This document shows positions 17,637 through 25,667 of a stretch of 64,000 nucleotides of DNA, piece by piece. The stretch's first letter is position 1. Every line of letters starts with the position of its first letter. The notes beneath the pieces are model-generated. The model did no database searches and was not told the DNA's origin. It saw only the letters and a program-made list of their open reading frames with translations. The translations under genes and the position numbers were made by a program. Source of the stretch: Neofamilia sp964461305 (lineage in GTDB: Bacteria > Bacillota > Clostridia > Tissierellales > Peptoniphilaceae); the NCBI GenBank assembly GCA_964461305.1, contig CAYWTV010000003.1, positions 1 through 64,000 on the forward strand, read 5' to 3'.

Positions 17637-18141
17637 AGGATTTTTATTAATTGAGTTAATATTTTCAATAGCATTAATTTCAGTTATTTTAACTTCTCTG
17701 TTATACATGGTCCACACTAGTACTTTAGGACTAAACCAGATGAAAAAGGACTATGAAAACTCTCTAAATGTTGAATTTTCGTTGGATTATATTTTTAATG
17801 AGATAGATTCAGCAGATAAGATCATCGTTAATAATATAAATGGAATTTCTCAAAAGGATCAATTAGGTTTAATGATAATAAACAAGGGTGAAAATGATTA
17901 TTCTATTACATCTTATGTTTTAAGGGATAAAAATATTTATAGGGTGAATTTTAAGTCTAAGGGAATTAACAATAATTATTCTTTTTTTGATTTTAGCGGA
18001 AGAAACTCCATTTTAGAAAATGTAGATGAATTTTCTTGTAGCATTAACAATGAAAATAAATTATTAATGGCAAAAATTACTAGCGAGGATTACACTTTGG
18101 AAGAATATCATAAAATCAGAGGTGTAATTATAAATGAATAA
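17596..18141 (+). CDS. Type IV pseudopilin (GspJ/PilW-like)
   Basis: A 181-residue prepilin; leader ends K-T-K-G15 and the mature chain begins F-L-L-I-E with Glu20 at +5. CAGGAGA about seven bases before ATG 17596 supports this start, giving a 41-base overlap with the previous gene; ATG 17620 would also keep the whole signal. The larger head domain fits GspJ/PilW-like proteins. Likely near the pilus tip with its two neighbours. Confidence 0.8.
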   Translation: MKQNYLYIMKLKTKGFLLIELIFSIALISVILTSLLYMVHTSTLGLNQMKKDYENSLNVEFSLDYIFNEIDSADKIIVNNINGISQKDQLGLMIINKGENDYSITSYVLRDKNIYRVNFKSKGINNNYSFFDFSGRNSILENVDEFSCSINNENKLLMAKITSEDYTLEEYHKIRGVIINE

Positions 18142-19066
18142 GAAGTTAAAAGGTTACTCATCTGTTATATTAATTATATTTGTTGCAATTACAGCAATGA
18201 TAATTTCATATATAGCACTTTCTCAGTATCAAAATTCATTAATTCAAAGTAATAGAAATGATTTCATTCAATCAAAATATATTACTGAGTCTTACTTAAA
18301 TTATTTAGTAGCTAATATAAAAGAGAATAAAACCATAGAAGATATTTCGATAAAGGAAAATTTATTTAGTGATTTTGATTTTGATATAAATACTTTAAAA
18401 CTTTATACAGAAGATATTACTTATGATAATATTCCTTCTGTAAATTTTAAAATAAATAGCTCTTATAAGGAAATACCTACTAATGGAGAAGTGACTGTAA
18501 GTAAATACAATAAAATATTTTTTTTAGAAAAGCCAATAATAAATAGCTCAACTTTAGATGATAAAGAAGTAAAATATTTTGAGGAATTTAAAAAATCTAT
18601 AGGTGAAGGTAAAAAATACAATGAAAAATATGAAGTGATTAATCCAAATACTGAACTGATAATAGCATCTAGAGGAATTCCTGCTTTATATTATTACAAC
18701 GGAGAAGAGTTTATTAAGGATTCTAATTTAAATTCGGTAGGCAATTATATTTTTGATGATTTAAATTATTTTGGGTTTCCAGAAGAAAATTCAGGTACTG
18801 TGTCTCTATATGGAACTTTCTACATTGAAGGACATATTGAACTTCATACAAATTTAATTCTAAATGGGATAGTTATATCAAATAACGGTTCCATCAATAC
18901 TAATCTATATTCAAATAGAATAAACGGTATATTATTAGAAATTGGTGAAAGTGGAAATTTTTCAAAGACTAATATAAACTATAGCAAGTTATATATAAAT
19001 TCAAATTTGAATCTATTAGAAAATACAAAATATAATGAAGTTCTTGCCCTGAAAATAAACAATTGA
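18134..19066 (+). CDS. PilX/GspK-like pilus tip protein
   Basis: A 310-residue protein with a prepilin-like N-terminus: basic leader M-N-K-K-L-K-G7, then Y-S-S-V-I and a hydrophobic helix to about residue 28. The +5 residue is Ile, not Glu. Lack of Glu5 is the hallmark of GspK and some PilX-type proteins, which cap the pseudopilus. The C-terminal third contains repeated short beta-like segments (L-Y-G-T-F-Y-I-E-G-H-I-E, L-I-L-N-G-I-V-I-S-N-N-G) suggesting a right-handed beta-helix, as in bactofilin-like or polymer-type folds. Last gene of the cluster; overlaps the preceding gene by eight bases. Confidence 0.65.
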   Translation: MNKKLKGYSSVILIIFVAITAMIISYIALSQYQNSLIQSNRNDFIQSKYITESYLNYLVANIKENKTIEDISIKENLFSDFDFDINTLKLYTEDITYDNIPSVNFKINSSYKEIPTNGEVTVSKYNKIFFLEKPIINSSTLDDKEVKYFEEFKKSIGEGKKYNEKYEVINPNTELIIASRGIPALYYYNGEEFIKDSNLNSVGNYIFDDLNYFGFPEENSGTVSLYGTFYIEGHIELHTNLILNGIVISNNGSINTNLYSNRINGILLEIGESGNFSKTNINYSKLYINSNLNLLENTKYNEVLALKINN

Positions 19067-19100
19067 TGTATAATAATTCATTTTATAAAGGGGATAAGTA

Positions 19101-19109
19101 TGGTATAAT
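19101..19109 (+). promoter_or_regulatory. Extended -10 promoter of efp
   Basis: TGGTATAAT (19101-19109) is an extended -10 element lying 26 bp before the efp start; the -35 region (19081-19086, TTTTAT) is weak. The -10 lies inside an imperfect inverted repeat (AAGTA...TATAAT with ATTATA-TACTT). A second TATAAT occurs at 19069-19074. No terminator is seen between the pilus genes and this promoter. Confidence 0.55.
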
Positions 19110-19135
19110 CAATATTATATACTTAGGAGGTTAAG

Positions 19136-19693
19136 ATGATTTCAGCAGGTGAATTTAGAAAAGGAATAGCATTTGAATATGATGGAGATATTTACGAAAT
19201 AGTAGATTTTCAACATGTTAAACCAGGAAAGGGAGCCGCATTTGTAAGAGCTAAAATAAAATCTTTAACAAGTGGAGCAAACAAAGAAACTACATTTAAT
19301 CCAACAGAGAGATTCCCTAGAGCAATTATAGAAACTAAGGAATTACAGTATTTATATACAGATGGAGAGTTATATTATTTTATGGATACTGAAACTTATG
19401 AGCAAACACCTTTTGAATTAAATGCTGTGGAAGAAGCAATTAAATGGATAAAAGAAAATGATATGGCTACAGTAAAAATGTATCAAGGGAAGCCTTTTGC
19501 TATATCTCCGCCAAATTTCGTGGAATTAAAAGTTACAGAAACTGAGCCAGGTATCAAAGGTGATACTTCATCTGGTGCTACGAAACCAGCAACTGTTGAA
19601 ACTGGATATACTTTAAATGTTCCTTTATTTGTTAATAATGGAGATATTTTAAGAATTGACACTAGAACTGGCGAATATATGTCTAGAATGTAG
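19136..19693 (+). CDS. efp: Elongation factor P
   Basis: EF-P relieves ribosome stalling at proline runs. The 185-residue length, the K-P-G-K32-G-A-A-F-V loop whose lysine K32 sits at the ribosomal P-site, and the C-terminal R-I-D-T-R-T-G-E-Y-M-S-R-M signature are all standard. The lysine loop resembles that of Bacillus, where K32 carries a 5-aminopentanol group; no modification gene is seen here. Ribosome binding site AGGAGG at 19125-19130. Followed eleven bases later by the acidic protein gene with its own strong site. Confidence 0.97.
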   Translation: MISAGEFRKGIAFEYDGDIYEIVDFQHVKPGKGAAFVRAKIKSLTSGANKETTFNPTERFPRAIIETKELQYLYTDGELYYFMDTETYEQTPFELNAVEEAIKWIKENDMATVKMYQGKPFAISPPNFVELKVTETEPGIKGDTSSGATKPATVETGYTLNVPLFVNNGDILRIDTRTGEYMSRM

Positions 19694-19704
19694 GAGGAAA
19701 GATA

Positions 19705-20103
19705 ATGAAAGATATTTTACAAAGAGTTGCATACCTTAAAGGTTTAGCAGACGGTATGAAAATCAACGAGCAAAAAGATGAAGGAAAGTTATTATTAGAA
19801 ACAATTGATGTTTTGGAAGAATTAGCTTTAGCTATAGAGGATATAGACTATAGACAAGATTTAATTGTAGAAGATATTGACGATATTGATGAAGATTTAG
19901 CTGATTTAGAAGAATTTGTTTATGACTTAGATATTGACTCATATACAGACTTTGATGACTTTGATTTTGAAAATATTGAAAACAATTATTTAGATGATTT
20001 TGATTTCTTTGACGATGAAGAAGATGACGAAGACGAAGATTTCGAAGAAGATTATATTTTTGAAGATGAAGAAACTAATGACGAAATAGAAAATTTAGAA
20101 TAA
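19705..20103 (+). CDS. Acidic conserved protein with CD1247-type N-terminal domain
   Basis: A 132-residue, extremely acidic protein. The first 45 residues (R-V-A-Y-L-K-G-L-A-D-G-M-K-I and later E-G-K-L-L-L-E-T-I-D-V-L) match a domain found in many Clostridia downstream of efp. The remainder is almost only Asp, Glu, Phe and Tyr. No known function; size and charge suggest an RNA- or protein-mimicking acidic tail, which is speculation. Strong ribosome binding site AGGAGG (19692-19697) overlaps the end of efp, suggesting cotranscription. Confidence 0.75.
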   Translation: MKDILQRVAYLKGLADGMKINEQKDEGKLLLETIDVLEELALAIEDIDYRQDLIVEDIDDIDEDLADLEEFVYDLDIDSYTDFDDFDFENIENNYLDDFDFFDDEEDDEDEDFEEDYIFEDEETNDEIENLE

Positions 20104-20106
20104 TTT

Positions 20107-21468
20107 ATGGCAAAGAATAAAAGTTTTTATGTATGCTCCAATTGTGAATATGAAACCACAGGATATTTTGGGAAATGTCCATCCTGTGGTAATTGGGGTA
20201 CTTTAGAAGAAAAAACTAATATTTCGTCTGTAGATTCTAATAATAAAATCAACATACAAAACACATCATCAAAAAAATTAAGAGATTTAGACACTCAAGT
20301 TGATTCAAGAATAATTACAAACATAGGGGAGTTAAATAGGGTACTTGGAAAGGGAATAGTTAAGGATTCAGTTACAATACTAACTGCAAAACCAGGTGCT
20401 GGTAAATCTACTTTGTTGTTACAATTAGCTGAAGATTTGGCTTTGAATAACAATAAAGTATTCTATATTTCTGGAGAGGAGTCCGAGTCTCAAATAAAAA
20501 ATAGAGCCATTAGATTGAATATTAAATCTGATAATATTTGGATTATGAGTTCGAATTCTATAAATGAAATAGAAAATGAAATCAAGAAAATAGATCCCGA
20601 TATATTAATATTCGACAGCATCCAGACAATTGTTGATGATAATTTAACTCAAAAAAGCGGGTCTCCAACTCAAATTAATGAAGTTTCTAATAGAATAGTT
20701 AGACTTTCTAAATACTCTAATAAAAAAAGAGCATCTTTTATAGTCGGACAAATGACTAAATCAGATGAACTTGCTGGAGTAAGAACTTTAGAACATTTAG
20801 TAGATTGTGTACTTATTTTAGAGACAGGTTCATCTGATCAAATTAGAACTCTATATAGTACTAAAAACAGATATGGAGATACTGGTGAAGTTGGTTTTTT
20901 TGAAATGACTGAAGAGGGCTTAATATCAATAGACAATCCTTCAGAGTTTTTTGTATCTTCTTCAAATGAAGGGTTTGGAAAAGCTTTAAGCGTATTAAAA
21001 CATGGAAGTAGATTTGTACTTAGTGAAGTTGAGTCATTGGTTTCAAAGACATTTTATCCATATCCCCAAAGAATTTCCGAATCTGTAAATAGAGATAATT
21101 TAAACATAATTGCTTCTATTTTAGAAGAAACTGCAGGATTAAGGTTAGAAGACAAAAATATTATTTTAAAAGCAACAGGTGGAGCAAGGATAAATGATGT
21201 ATCATCAGATTTATCCATAGCAATGTCAATAGCTTCAAGTTATTTTAAAATGCCAATAGACAATAAAGTTGTTTTTTGTGGTGAAATTGGTCTAACAGGA
21301 GAAATAAAAAAAGTTCAAAATATTAAATCTAGAATAAACGAGGTTAGTAGATTAGGGTATAAAAAAATAATTATTTCATCTAATCAAAATACCGAGAATT
21401 TAGATTATAATAATGAAATAATTAAAATTAAAGATCTAAAATCATTAATTCAAATGTTTTTTAATTAA
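20107..21468 (+). CDS. radA: DNA repair protein RadA (Sms)
   Basis: Branch-migration helicase for recombination intermediates. Order of elements: N-terminal zinc finger (C10, C13, C24, C27), RecA-like ATPase with Walker A A-K-P-G-A-G-K-S-T, the RadA-specific K-N-R-Y-G motif (usually K-N-R-F-G) and a C-terminal Lon-like domain (E-I-G-L-T-G-E-I-K). Length of 453 residues is normal. No clear ribosome binding site before ATG 20107, three bases after the acidic gene. Confidence 0.96.
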   Translation: MAKNKSFYVCSNCEYETTGYFGKCPSCGNWGTLEEKTNISSVDSNNKINIQNTSSKKLRDLDTQVDSRIITNIGELNRVLGKGIVKDSVTILTAKPGAGKSTLLLQLAEDLALNNNKVFYISGEESESQIKNRAIRLNIKSDNIWIMSSNSINEIENEIKKIDPDILIFDSIQTIVDDNLTQKSGSPTQINEVSNRIVRLSKYSNKKRASFIVGQMTKSDELAGVRTLEHLVDCVLILETGSSDQIRTLYSTKNRYGDTGEVGFFEMTEEGLISIDNPSEFFVSSSNEGFGKALSVLKHGSRFVLSEVESLVSKTFYPYPQRISESVNRDNLNIIASILEETAGLRLEDKNIILKATGGARINDVSSDLSIAMSIASSYFKMPIDNKVVFCGEIGLTGEIKKVQNIKSRINEVSRLGYKKIIISSNQNTENLDYNNEIIKIKDLKSLIQMFFN

Positions 21469-21479
21469 GGAGGTGAAAT

Positions 21480-22574
21480 ATGAATTTAAACAACTTAAAT
21501 AAAATTTTTTTTAAAGTAGTAATGTTCATAGTTGGATTTATTTTCGGTTTTTTACTTATAAGCACATTAATTGAAAATGAAATAATTGTCATTACAAATA
21601 ATTATGTTAGATTTGCTTTAAAAATAGGAACGTCTTTAGTTTTTGCACTCATACTTTATTCATTTTCAGGACGTTTTAGAGAATTTTCAAGATCAACAAT
21701 GAAGCAAATAGAATTAGAACTATCAAAAAGACCATTACATGAAATAGTATTTTCATCAATAGGTTTAGTTATAAGTTTAGTTATCGCTTTTCTTTTAACT
21801 CAATTAGTTACTAATTTTAACTTAGGATTTGTTGGTAATTTAATATCATTAGGTATATATTTAGTTTTAGGTTACTTAGGTTTATCTTTGCCATCAAAAA
21901 ACAAAGATACAATTTTAGCAGTTTTTAGAGATACTCAACAAAAAAATAGACTTCCAAATGAACCAACAAAAAAGAGTCTAGTTAAACAAAGAAAAATCCT
22001 AGATACAAGTGCTATAATTGATGGAAGAATATTAGAAATTGCTAAAACTGGTTTTTTAGAAGGTCCTTTAATGTTACCATTATTTATATTAGAGGAACTA
22101 CAACACATAGCAGATTCATCAGATTCCCTTAAGAGAAATAGAGGTCGAAGAGGTCTTGAAGTTATGAATGGACTTAGGGAATTAAAACAAATAGAGGTTA
22201 TTATTGTTGATAAAATGTATGAAGAAATCGAGGAAGTTGATTCTAAATTAATCAAACTTGCCATTGATGACAAAGCAAAAATAATAACAAATGATTTTAA
22301 TTTAAATAAAGTAGCAGAAGTTCAAGGAGTTCCAGTTTTAAATATTAATGAACTAGCTAATTCTTTAAAGCCTATAGCTATTCCTGGAGAAACTATGTAT
22401 GTACAAATCATTAAACAAGGACAAGAATCAAATCAAGGTGTAGCTTACTTAGATGATGGAACGATGATAGTTATTGAAAATGGTAAATCTCACATAGGTG
22501 AATCCAAAGAAGTAATAGTAACAAGTGTTTTGCAAACTAATGCTGGCAAAATGATATTTGCTAAAATTAAATAG
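21480..22574 (+). CDS. PIN/TRAM domain membrane protein (YacL family)
   Basis: A 364-residue protein with four predicted membrane segments in the first 140 residues, a PIN nuclease-like domain (I-L-D-T-S-A-I-I-D-G-R near residue 176, with later acidic residues D-D-K-A and T-N-D-F-N) and a C-terminal TRAM domain (G-Q-E-S-N-Q-G-V-A-Y-L-D-D-G). The usual radA-yacL neighbourhood of Firmicutes is kept. PIN aspartates appear intact, so RNase activity is plausible; the substrate is unknown. Strong ribosome binding site AAGGAGGTGA. Confidence 0.92.
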   Translation: MNLNNLNKIFFKVVMFIVGFIFGFLLISTLIENEIIVITNNYVRFALKIGTSLVFALILYSFSGRFREFSRSTMKQIELELSKRPLHEIVFSSIGLVISLVIAFLLTQLVTNFNLGFVGNLISLGIYLVLGYLGLSLPSKNKDTILAVFRDTQQKNRLPNEPTKKSLVKQRKILDTSAIIDGRILEIAKTGFLEGPLMLPLFILEELQHIADSSDSLKRNRGRRGLEVMNGLRELKQIEVIIVDKMYEEIEEVDSKLIKLAIDDKAKIITNDFNLNKVAEVQGVPVLNINELANSLKPIAIPGETMYVQIIKQGQESNQGVAYLDDGTMIVIENGKSHIGESKEVIVTSVLQTNAGKMIFAKIK

Positions 22575-22585
22575 GAGGAAAAGAT

Positions 22586-23233
22586 TTGAAGTTTTTTATT
22601 GATACAGCTAATATTGAAGAAATCAAGGAAATTAACGAATGGGGAATATTAGATGGAGTAACAACAAACCCATCTTTAATTGCAAAAGAAGGTCGAAATT
22701 TTGAAGAGGTAGTTAGAGAAATTTCTAATTTAGTCGATGGACCTATTAGTGCAGAAGTAGTTTCCTTAGAGACAGAAGGAATGCTAGAAGAAGCTAGGGA
22801 ACTGGCTAAAATTCATAAAAATATAATCATTAAAGTACCTATGACTAAAGAAGGATTAAAGGCAGTGAAGACATTAACCGAAGAAGGAATTAAAACTAAT
22901 GTAACGTTAATTTTTACAGCTAGTCAAGCTTTAATGGCCGCTAAAGCTGGAGCAACATATGTGAGTCCTTTCTTAGGTAGACTTGACGATATTAGTACAA
23001 ACGGAATGAATTTAATAGAAGATATAGTTAATATATTTAATTATTATTCAATAGATACGGAAATAATTGCAGCGAGTATAAGACATCCTATGCATGTAGT
23101 AGAATGTGCATTAAGTGGAGCAGATATTGGTACAATACCTTATAAAGTATTTAATCAAATGTTAAATCACCCACTTACTGATTCAGGAATTGAAAGATTC
23201 TTAGCAGACTGGGAAACAGTTAAGGATAAATAA
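22586..23233 (+). CDS. fsa: Fructose-6-phosphate aldolase / transaldolase-like protein
   Basis: A 215-residue small transaldolase-family enzyme. F-F-I-D-T-A-N and D-G-V-T-T-N-P-S-L open the barrel, and the Schiff-base lysine lies in I-I-I-K-V-P-M-T near residue 83. The short form covers both FSA and short transaldolases (TalC), which sequence reading alone does not separate; it would link fructose-6-phosphate, dihydroxyacetone or sedoheptulose-7-phosphate pools. Start TTG 22586 is supported by AGGAGG at 22573-22578. A terminator follows. Confidence 0.92.
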   Translation: MKFFIDTANIEEIKEINEWGILDGVTTNPSLIAKEGRNFEEVVREISNLVDGPISAEVVSLETEGMLEEARELAKIHKNIIIKVPMTKEGLKAVKTLTEEGIKTNVTLIFTASQALMAAKAGATYVSPFLGRLDDISTNGMNLIEDIVNIFNYYSIDTEIIAASIRHPMHVVECALSGADIGTIPYKVFNQMLNHPLTDSGIERFLADWETVKDK

Positions 23234-23237
23234 AAAT

Positions 23238-23285
23238 AATCAAAAGTAGCTTTCTTTAAAAGGGAAAGTTACTTTTGATTTATTT
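23238..23285 (+). terminator. Intrinsic terminator after fsa
   Basis: Long stem: AATCAAAAGTAGCTTTC pairs with GAAAGTTACTTTTGATT with a single G/T mismatch around an 8-9 nt loop, then T-rich sequence. Ends the efp-fsa transcript. Confidence 0.85.
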
Positions 23286-23307
23286 AAAATATGTAATATG
23301 ATATAAT
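23279..23307 (+). promoter_or_regulatory. Candidate promoter of the Asp23-nusB operon
   Basis: Consensus TATAAT at 23302-23307, with a weak -35 (TTTATT, 23279-23284) at 17-bp spacing that lies at the foot of the preceding terminator. Start of transcription would be near 23314, just before the GGAGG ribosome binding site. Confidence 0.5.
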
Positions 23308-23328
23308 TATAATAATTGGAGGCGTAAA

Positions 23329-23694
23329 ATGAGCAAAGAAATAATAAATGAATTAAATTCCGGAACAGTTCATATAACTGAAGATGTTATTATATCTATA
23401 GCTACTGTAGAGACTAATAATGTAGAAGGAGTTTATGAAATACCTATAAATATGGTGGAAAGATTAAGTAATAGATATATGAATAAGGATGTTGAAGTTA
23501 ATATTGACGATCAAAATGTATATATTACTATTAAAACTGCTATTGAATATGGTCGTGATTTAATATTAATAGGTGAATCTATCCAAGAAAAAGTGAGAGA
23601 TAAAATCGAATCGATGACTGGTCTAAATGTCATGGAAGTTAACGTAGTTGTAACTAATGTTGTAATTCCAAAAGAACCAAAGGAATCTAATTAA
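23329..23694 (+). CDS. Asp23/Gls24 family protein (YqhY-like)
   Basis: A 121-residue alkaline-shock family protein. Pattern G-T-V-H-I-T-E-D-V-I-I-S-I-A then V-E-G-V-Y-E-I and V-x-V-V-V-T-N-V is typical. Its place directly before nusB is that of Bacillus yqhY, whose product is tied to fatty acid (acetyl-CoA carboxylase) control; accB and accC are not adjacent here. A second member is encoded at 58226-58579 beside fakA, so the genome keeps both the YqhY and YloU positions. Confidence 0.9.
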   Translation: MSKEIINELNSGTVHITEDVIISIATVETNNVEGVYEIPINMVERLSNRYMNKDVEVNIDDQNVYITIKTAIEYGRDLILIGESIQEKVRDKIESMTGLNVMEVNVVVTNVVIPKEPKESN

Positions 23695-23696
23695 TA

Positions 23697-24098
23697 ATGA
23701 GTCGTAAAAAGGCAAGACAAGGACTAGTTTCTTTAATCTTCAAATCACAATTTAATGACAATATTGAAGATCATATTATTAATTATTATTTAGATGACTT
23801 TTCTTATACTCCAGAAGAAAGAGTATATATACTAGAAGGATATGATTCAATAATGAAAGAATTAGATACTATTGATGAAACTATTAGTAAAAGTCTTACA
23901 AGTTGGACTATTGATAGGTTGTTTAAATTGGATTTGTCCATATTAAGAGTCGCAGTTTACGAAATGTTATTTGTAGAAAATATACCTAATGAAGTATCAA
24001 TTAATGAAGCTGTAGAAATTGCTAAAAAATATGGTAGCAATGAATCTTCCAAGTTAATAAATGGTATTTTAGGAGCGATTATAAGGAGAGAAGAATAG
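23697..24098 (+). CDS. nusB: Transcription antitermination factor NusB
   Basis: A 133-residue all-helical NusB protein. R-K-K-A-R-Q-G-L-V-S-L-I-F opens the RNA-binding part, and the C-terminal E-V-S-I-N-E-A-V-E-I-A-K-K-Y-G and N-G-I-L-G-A-I signatures are present. With NusE (S10) it binds boxA of rRNA leaders. Starts two bases after the Asp23-like gene. Its stop codon lies inside a terminator-like hairpin. Confidence 0.95.
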   Translation: MSRKKARQGLVSLIFKSQFNDNIEDHIINYYLDDFSYTPEERVYILEGYDSIMKELDTIDETISKSLTSWTIDRLFKLDLSILRVAVYEMLFVENIPNEVSINEAVEIAKKYGSNESSKLINGILGAIIRREE

Positions 24099-24117
24099 CC
24101 TGTTTATCAGGCTTTTT
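24097..24117 (+). terminator. Short terminator hairpin between nusB and xseA
   Basis: AGCCTG (24097-24102) pairs with CAGGCT (24108-24113) around TTTAT, followed by five T residues. The first arm overlaps the nusB stop codon (24096-24098) and the T tract ends seven bases before the xseA ATG, taking the place where an xseA ribosome binding site would lie. It may end or attenuate transcription into xseA. Confidence 0.75.
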
Positions 24118-24123
24118 ATATTT

Positions 24124-25455
24124 ATGATAGATTTTAAAGTTTCAGAATTAATTAATTATATAAAAGATATAACAATATCAGATTACGTCTTAATGTGCTT
24201 AAATGTAGAAGGTGAGATTTCAAATTTAAATCTTCACAGTAGTGGAAATGCATATTTTTCATTAAAGGATGAGCTTTCCACATTAAGTTGTATTTTTTAT
24301 AATTATAAAGACAATGAAAATATTAAGTCATGCGAAAATGGAGATTTAGTTAGTGTTACAGGAAAAATTCAAGTAGTTGAAAAAGATGGCACTTTAAGAT
24401 TGAATTCAGAAAATGTCGAAAAAATTGGATTAGGCCAATTATTTAAAAATTACTTATTAACTAAAGATGAACTTGAAAAAACAGGTTATTTTGACGAATT
24501 ATATAAAAAACCTTTACCTAAATTCCCTAAAAAAATAGGTGTTATAACATCATCAGATGGAGCTGCTATAAAGGATATACTTTCTGTTGTGGAGAGAAGA
24601 AATCCATTTGTAAATATATATTTATACCCTTCTGTTGTACAAGGGCCTTATTCTGTAGACTCTTTAATAAGAGGCTTGGACTTTTTTAAAGATTCAGATA
24701 TGGACTTAGTGATAATAGGTAGAGGAGGAGGATCTTATGAAGATTTAGATTCATTCAATTCAAAGGATTTAGCTATTAAAATATTTGAATTTCCATTGCC
24801 AATAATATCTGCAGTTGGCCATGAAATTGACTTTGTAATATCTGATTTTGTAGCAGATCTAAGGGCAGCTACACCAACAGCAGCGGCAGAGTTAGCAGTT
24901 TTTGATTATTACAAGCATTTTCAGGGAATAAAGAAAAATTTAAAGTTACAAAATGAGATTTTAGAAAAAAACACAGAAAATGAAATATCAAAATTAAAAT
25001 CTTTAAAAAGAAGAATAAGTCTATTATCTTTAGAAGTTCAAATTGATAATAAAAAAGAAAAACTAAATTCTCAAATAAATATCCTTAACAACGCTCTAAA
25101 CCATAAGCTAGATATGTATTCAGTAGCTTTAAATAAAGTATATAATAGATTAAATTTTGAAAGATTAAATTCTAAAGTAACTAACTTAGAAATTAATCTT
25201 TATGAAAAAATAAATCGCTCTAACTCTATAATTAAGGATAAATATTCAGCAGAGGAAAAAAAACTATTAAATTTAAAATCTAGATTAGAAAAACTTGATA
25301 TAACATCAATGCTTGGACAAGGATATTCTATTGTTTTAGATGAGAAAAATAATGTTATTAAAAGCTTAAATGATATTGAAATAGATGAGCATTTAAATAT
25401 TTTAATAAATGATGGTCAATTAGAAGTTAAAGTTATTAAAAAGAGGTTATACTAA
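24124..25455 (+). CDS. xseA: Exodeoxyribonuclease VII large subunit
   Basis: Catalytic subunit of ExoVII, a single-strand DNA exonuclease. Order: N-terminal OB fold (E-G-E-I-S-N-L), catalytic domain with I-G-V-I-T-S-S-D-G-A-A, V-V-Q-G-x-x-S-V, I-I-G-R-G-G-G-S-Y-E-D-L and S-A-V-G-H-E-I-D, then a long coiled coil (about 270-385) that binds XseB. 443 residues is normal. No Shine-Dalgarno is visible before ATG 24124, which sits just behind a terminator-like hairpin. Overlaps xseB by one base. Confidence 0.96.
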   Translation: MIDFKVSELINYIKDITISDYVLMCLNVEGEISNLNLHSSGNAYFSLKDELSTLSCIFYNYKDNENIKSCENGDLVSVTGKIQVVEKDGTLRLNSENVEKIGLGQLFKNYLLTKDELEKTGYFDELYKKPLPKFPKKIGVITSSDGAAIKDILSVVERRNPFVNIYLYPSVVQGPYSVDSLIRGLDFFKDSDMDLVIIGRGGGSYEDLDSFNSKDLAIKIFEFPLPIISAVGHEIDFVISDFVADLRAATPTAAAELAVFDYYKHFQGIKKNLKLQNEILEKNTENEISKLKSLKRRISLLSLEVQIDNKKEKLNSQINILNNALNHKLDMYSVALNKVYNRLNFERLNSKVTNLEINLYEKINRSNSIIKDKYSAEEKKLLNLKSRLEKLDITSMLGQGYSIVLDEKNNVIKSLNDIEIDEHLNILINDGQLEVKVIKKRLY

Positions 25456-25667
25456 TGGATTATGAAGTTACATTAAAAGAATTGGAAAATATTATTGAAG
25501 AAATGGAATCTTCTGATATTAAACTAGAAGATATGATGGAAAAATATAAAAAAGCAATAGATCTTTATAAAGATTTAGAAAAATATTTAGAAAATTATAA
25601 AAAAGAAATTAAAATAGTTACAGATAGAGGACTAGAAGATTTTAATGGAGAGACAACTAATGAATAA
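25455..25667 (+). CDS. xseB: Exodeoxyribonuclease VII small subunit
   Basis: A 70-residue helical protein with the XseB pattern (L-E-N-I-I-E-E-M-E-S-S-D then L-E-D-M-M-E-K-Y-K-K-A-I-D-L). Several copies coat the XseA coiled coil. Its ATG shares a base with the xseA stop, giving translational coupling, and its end overlaps ispA by eight bases. Confidence 0.94.
   Translation: MDYEVTLKELENIIEEMESSDIKLEDMMEKYKKAIDLYKDLEKYLENYKKEIKIVTDRGLEDFNGETTNE

Noticed and set aside
10646..19066. Pilus cluster called a type II secretion system
   Set aside because: No outer membrane secretin or GspC is present and the rest of the window looks like a Gram-positive genome; type IV pilus or competence pseudopilus fits better.
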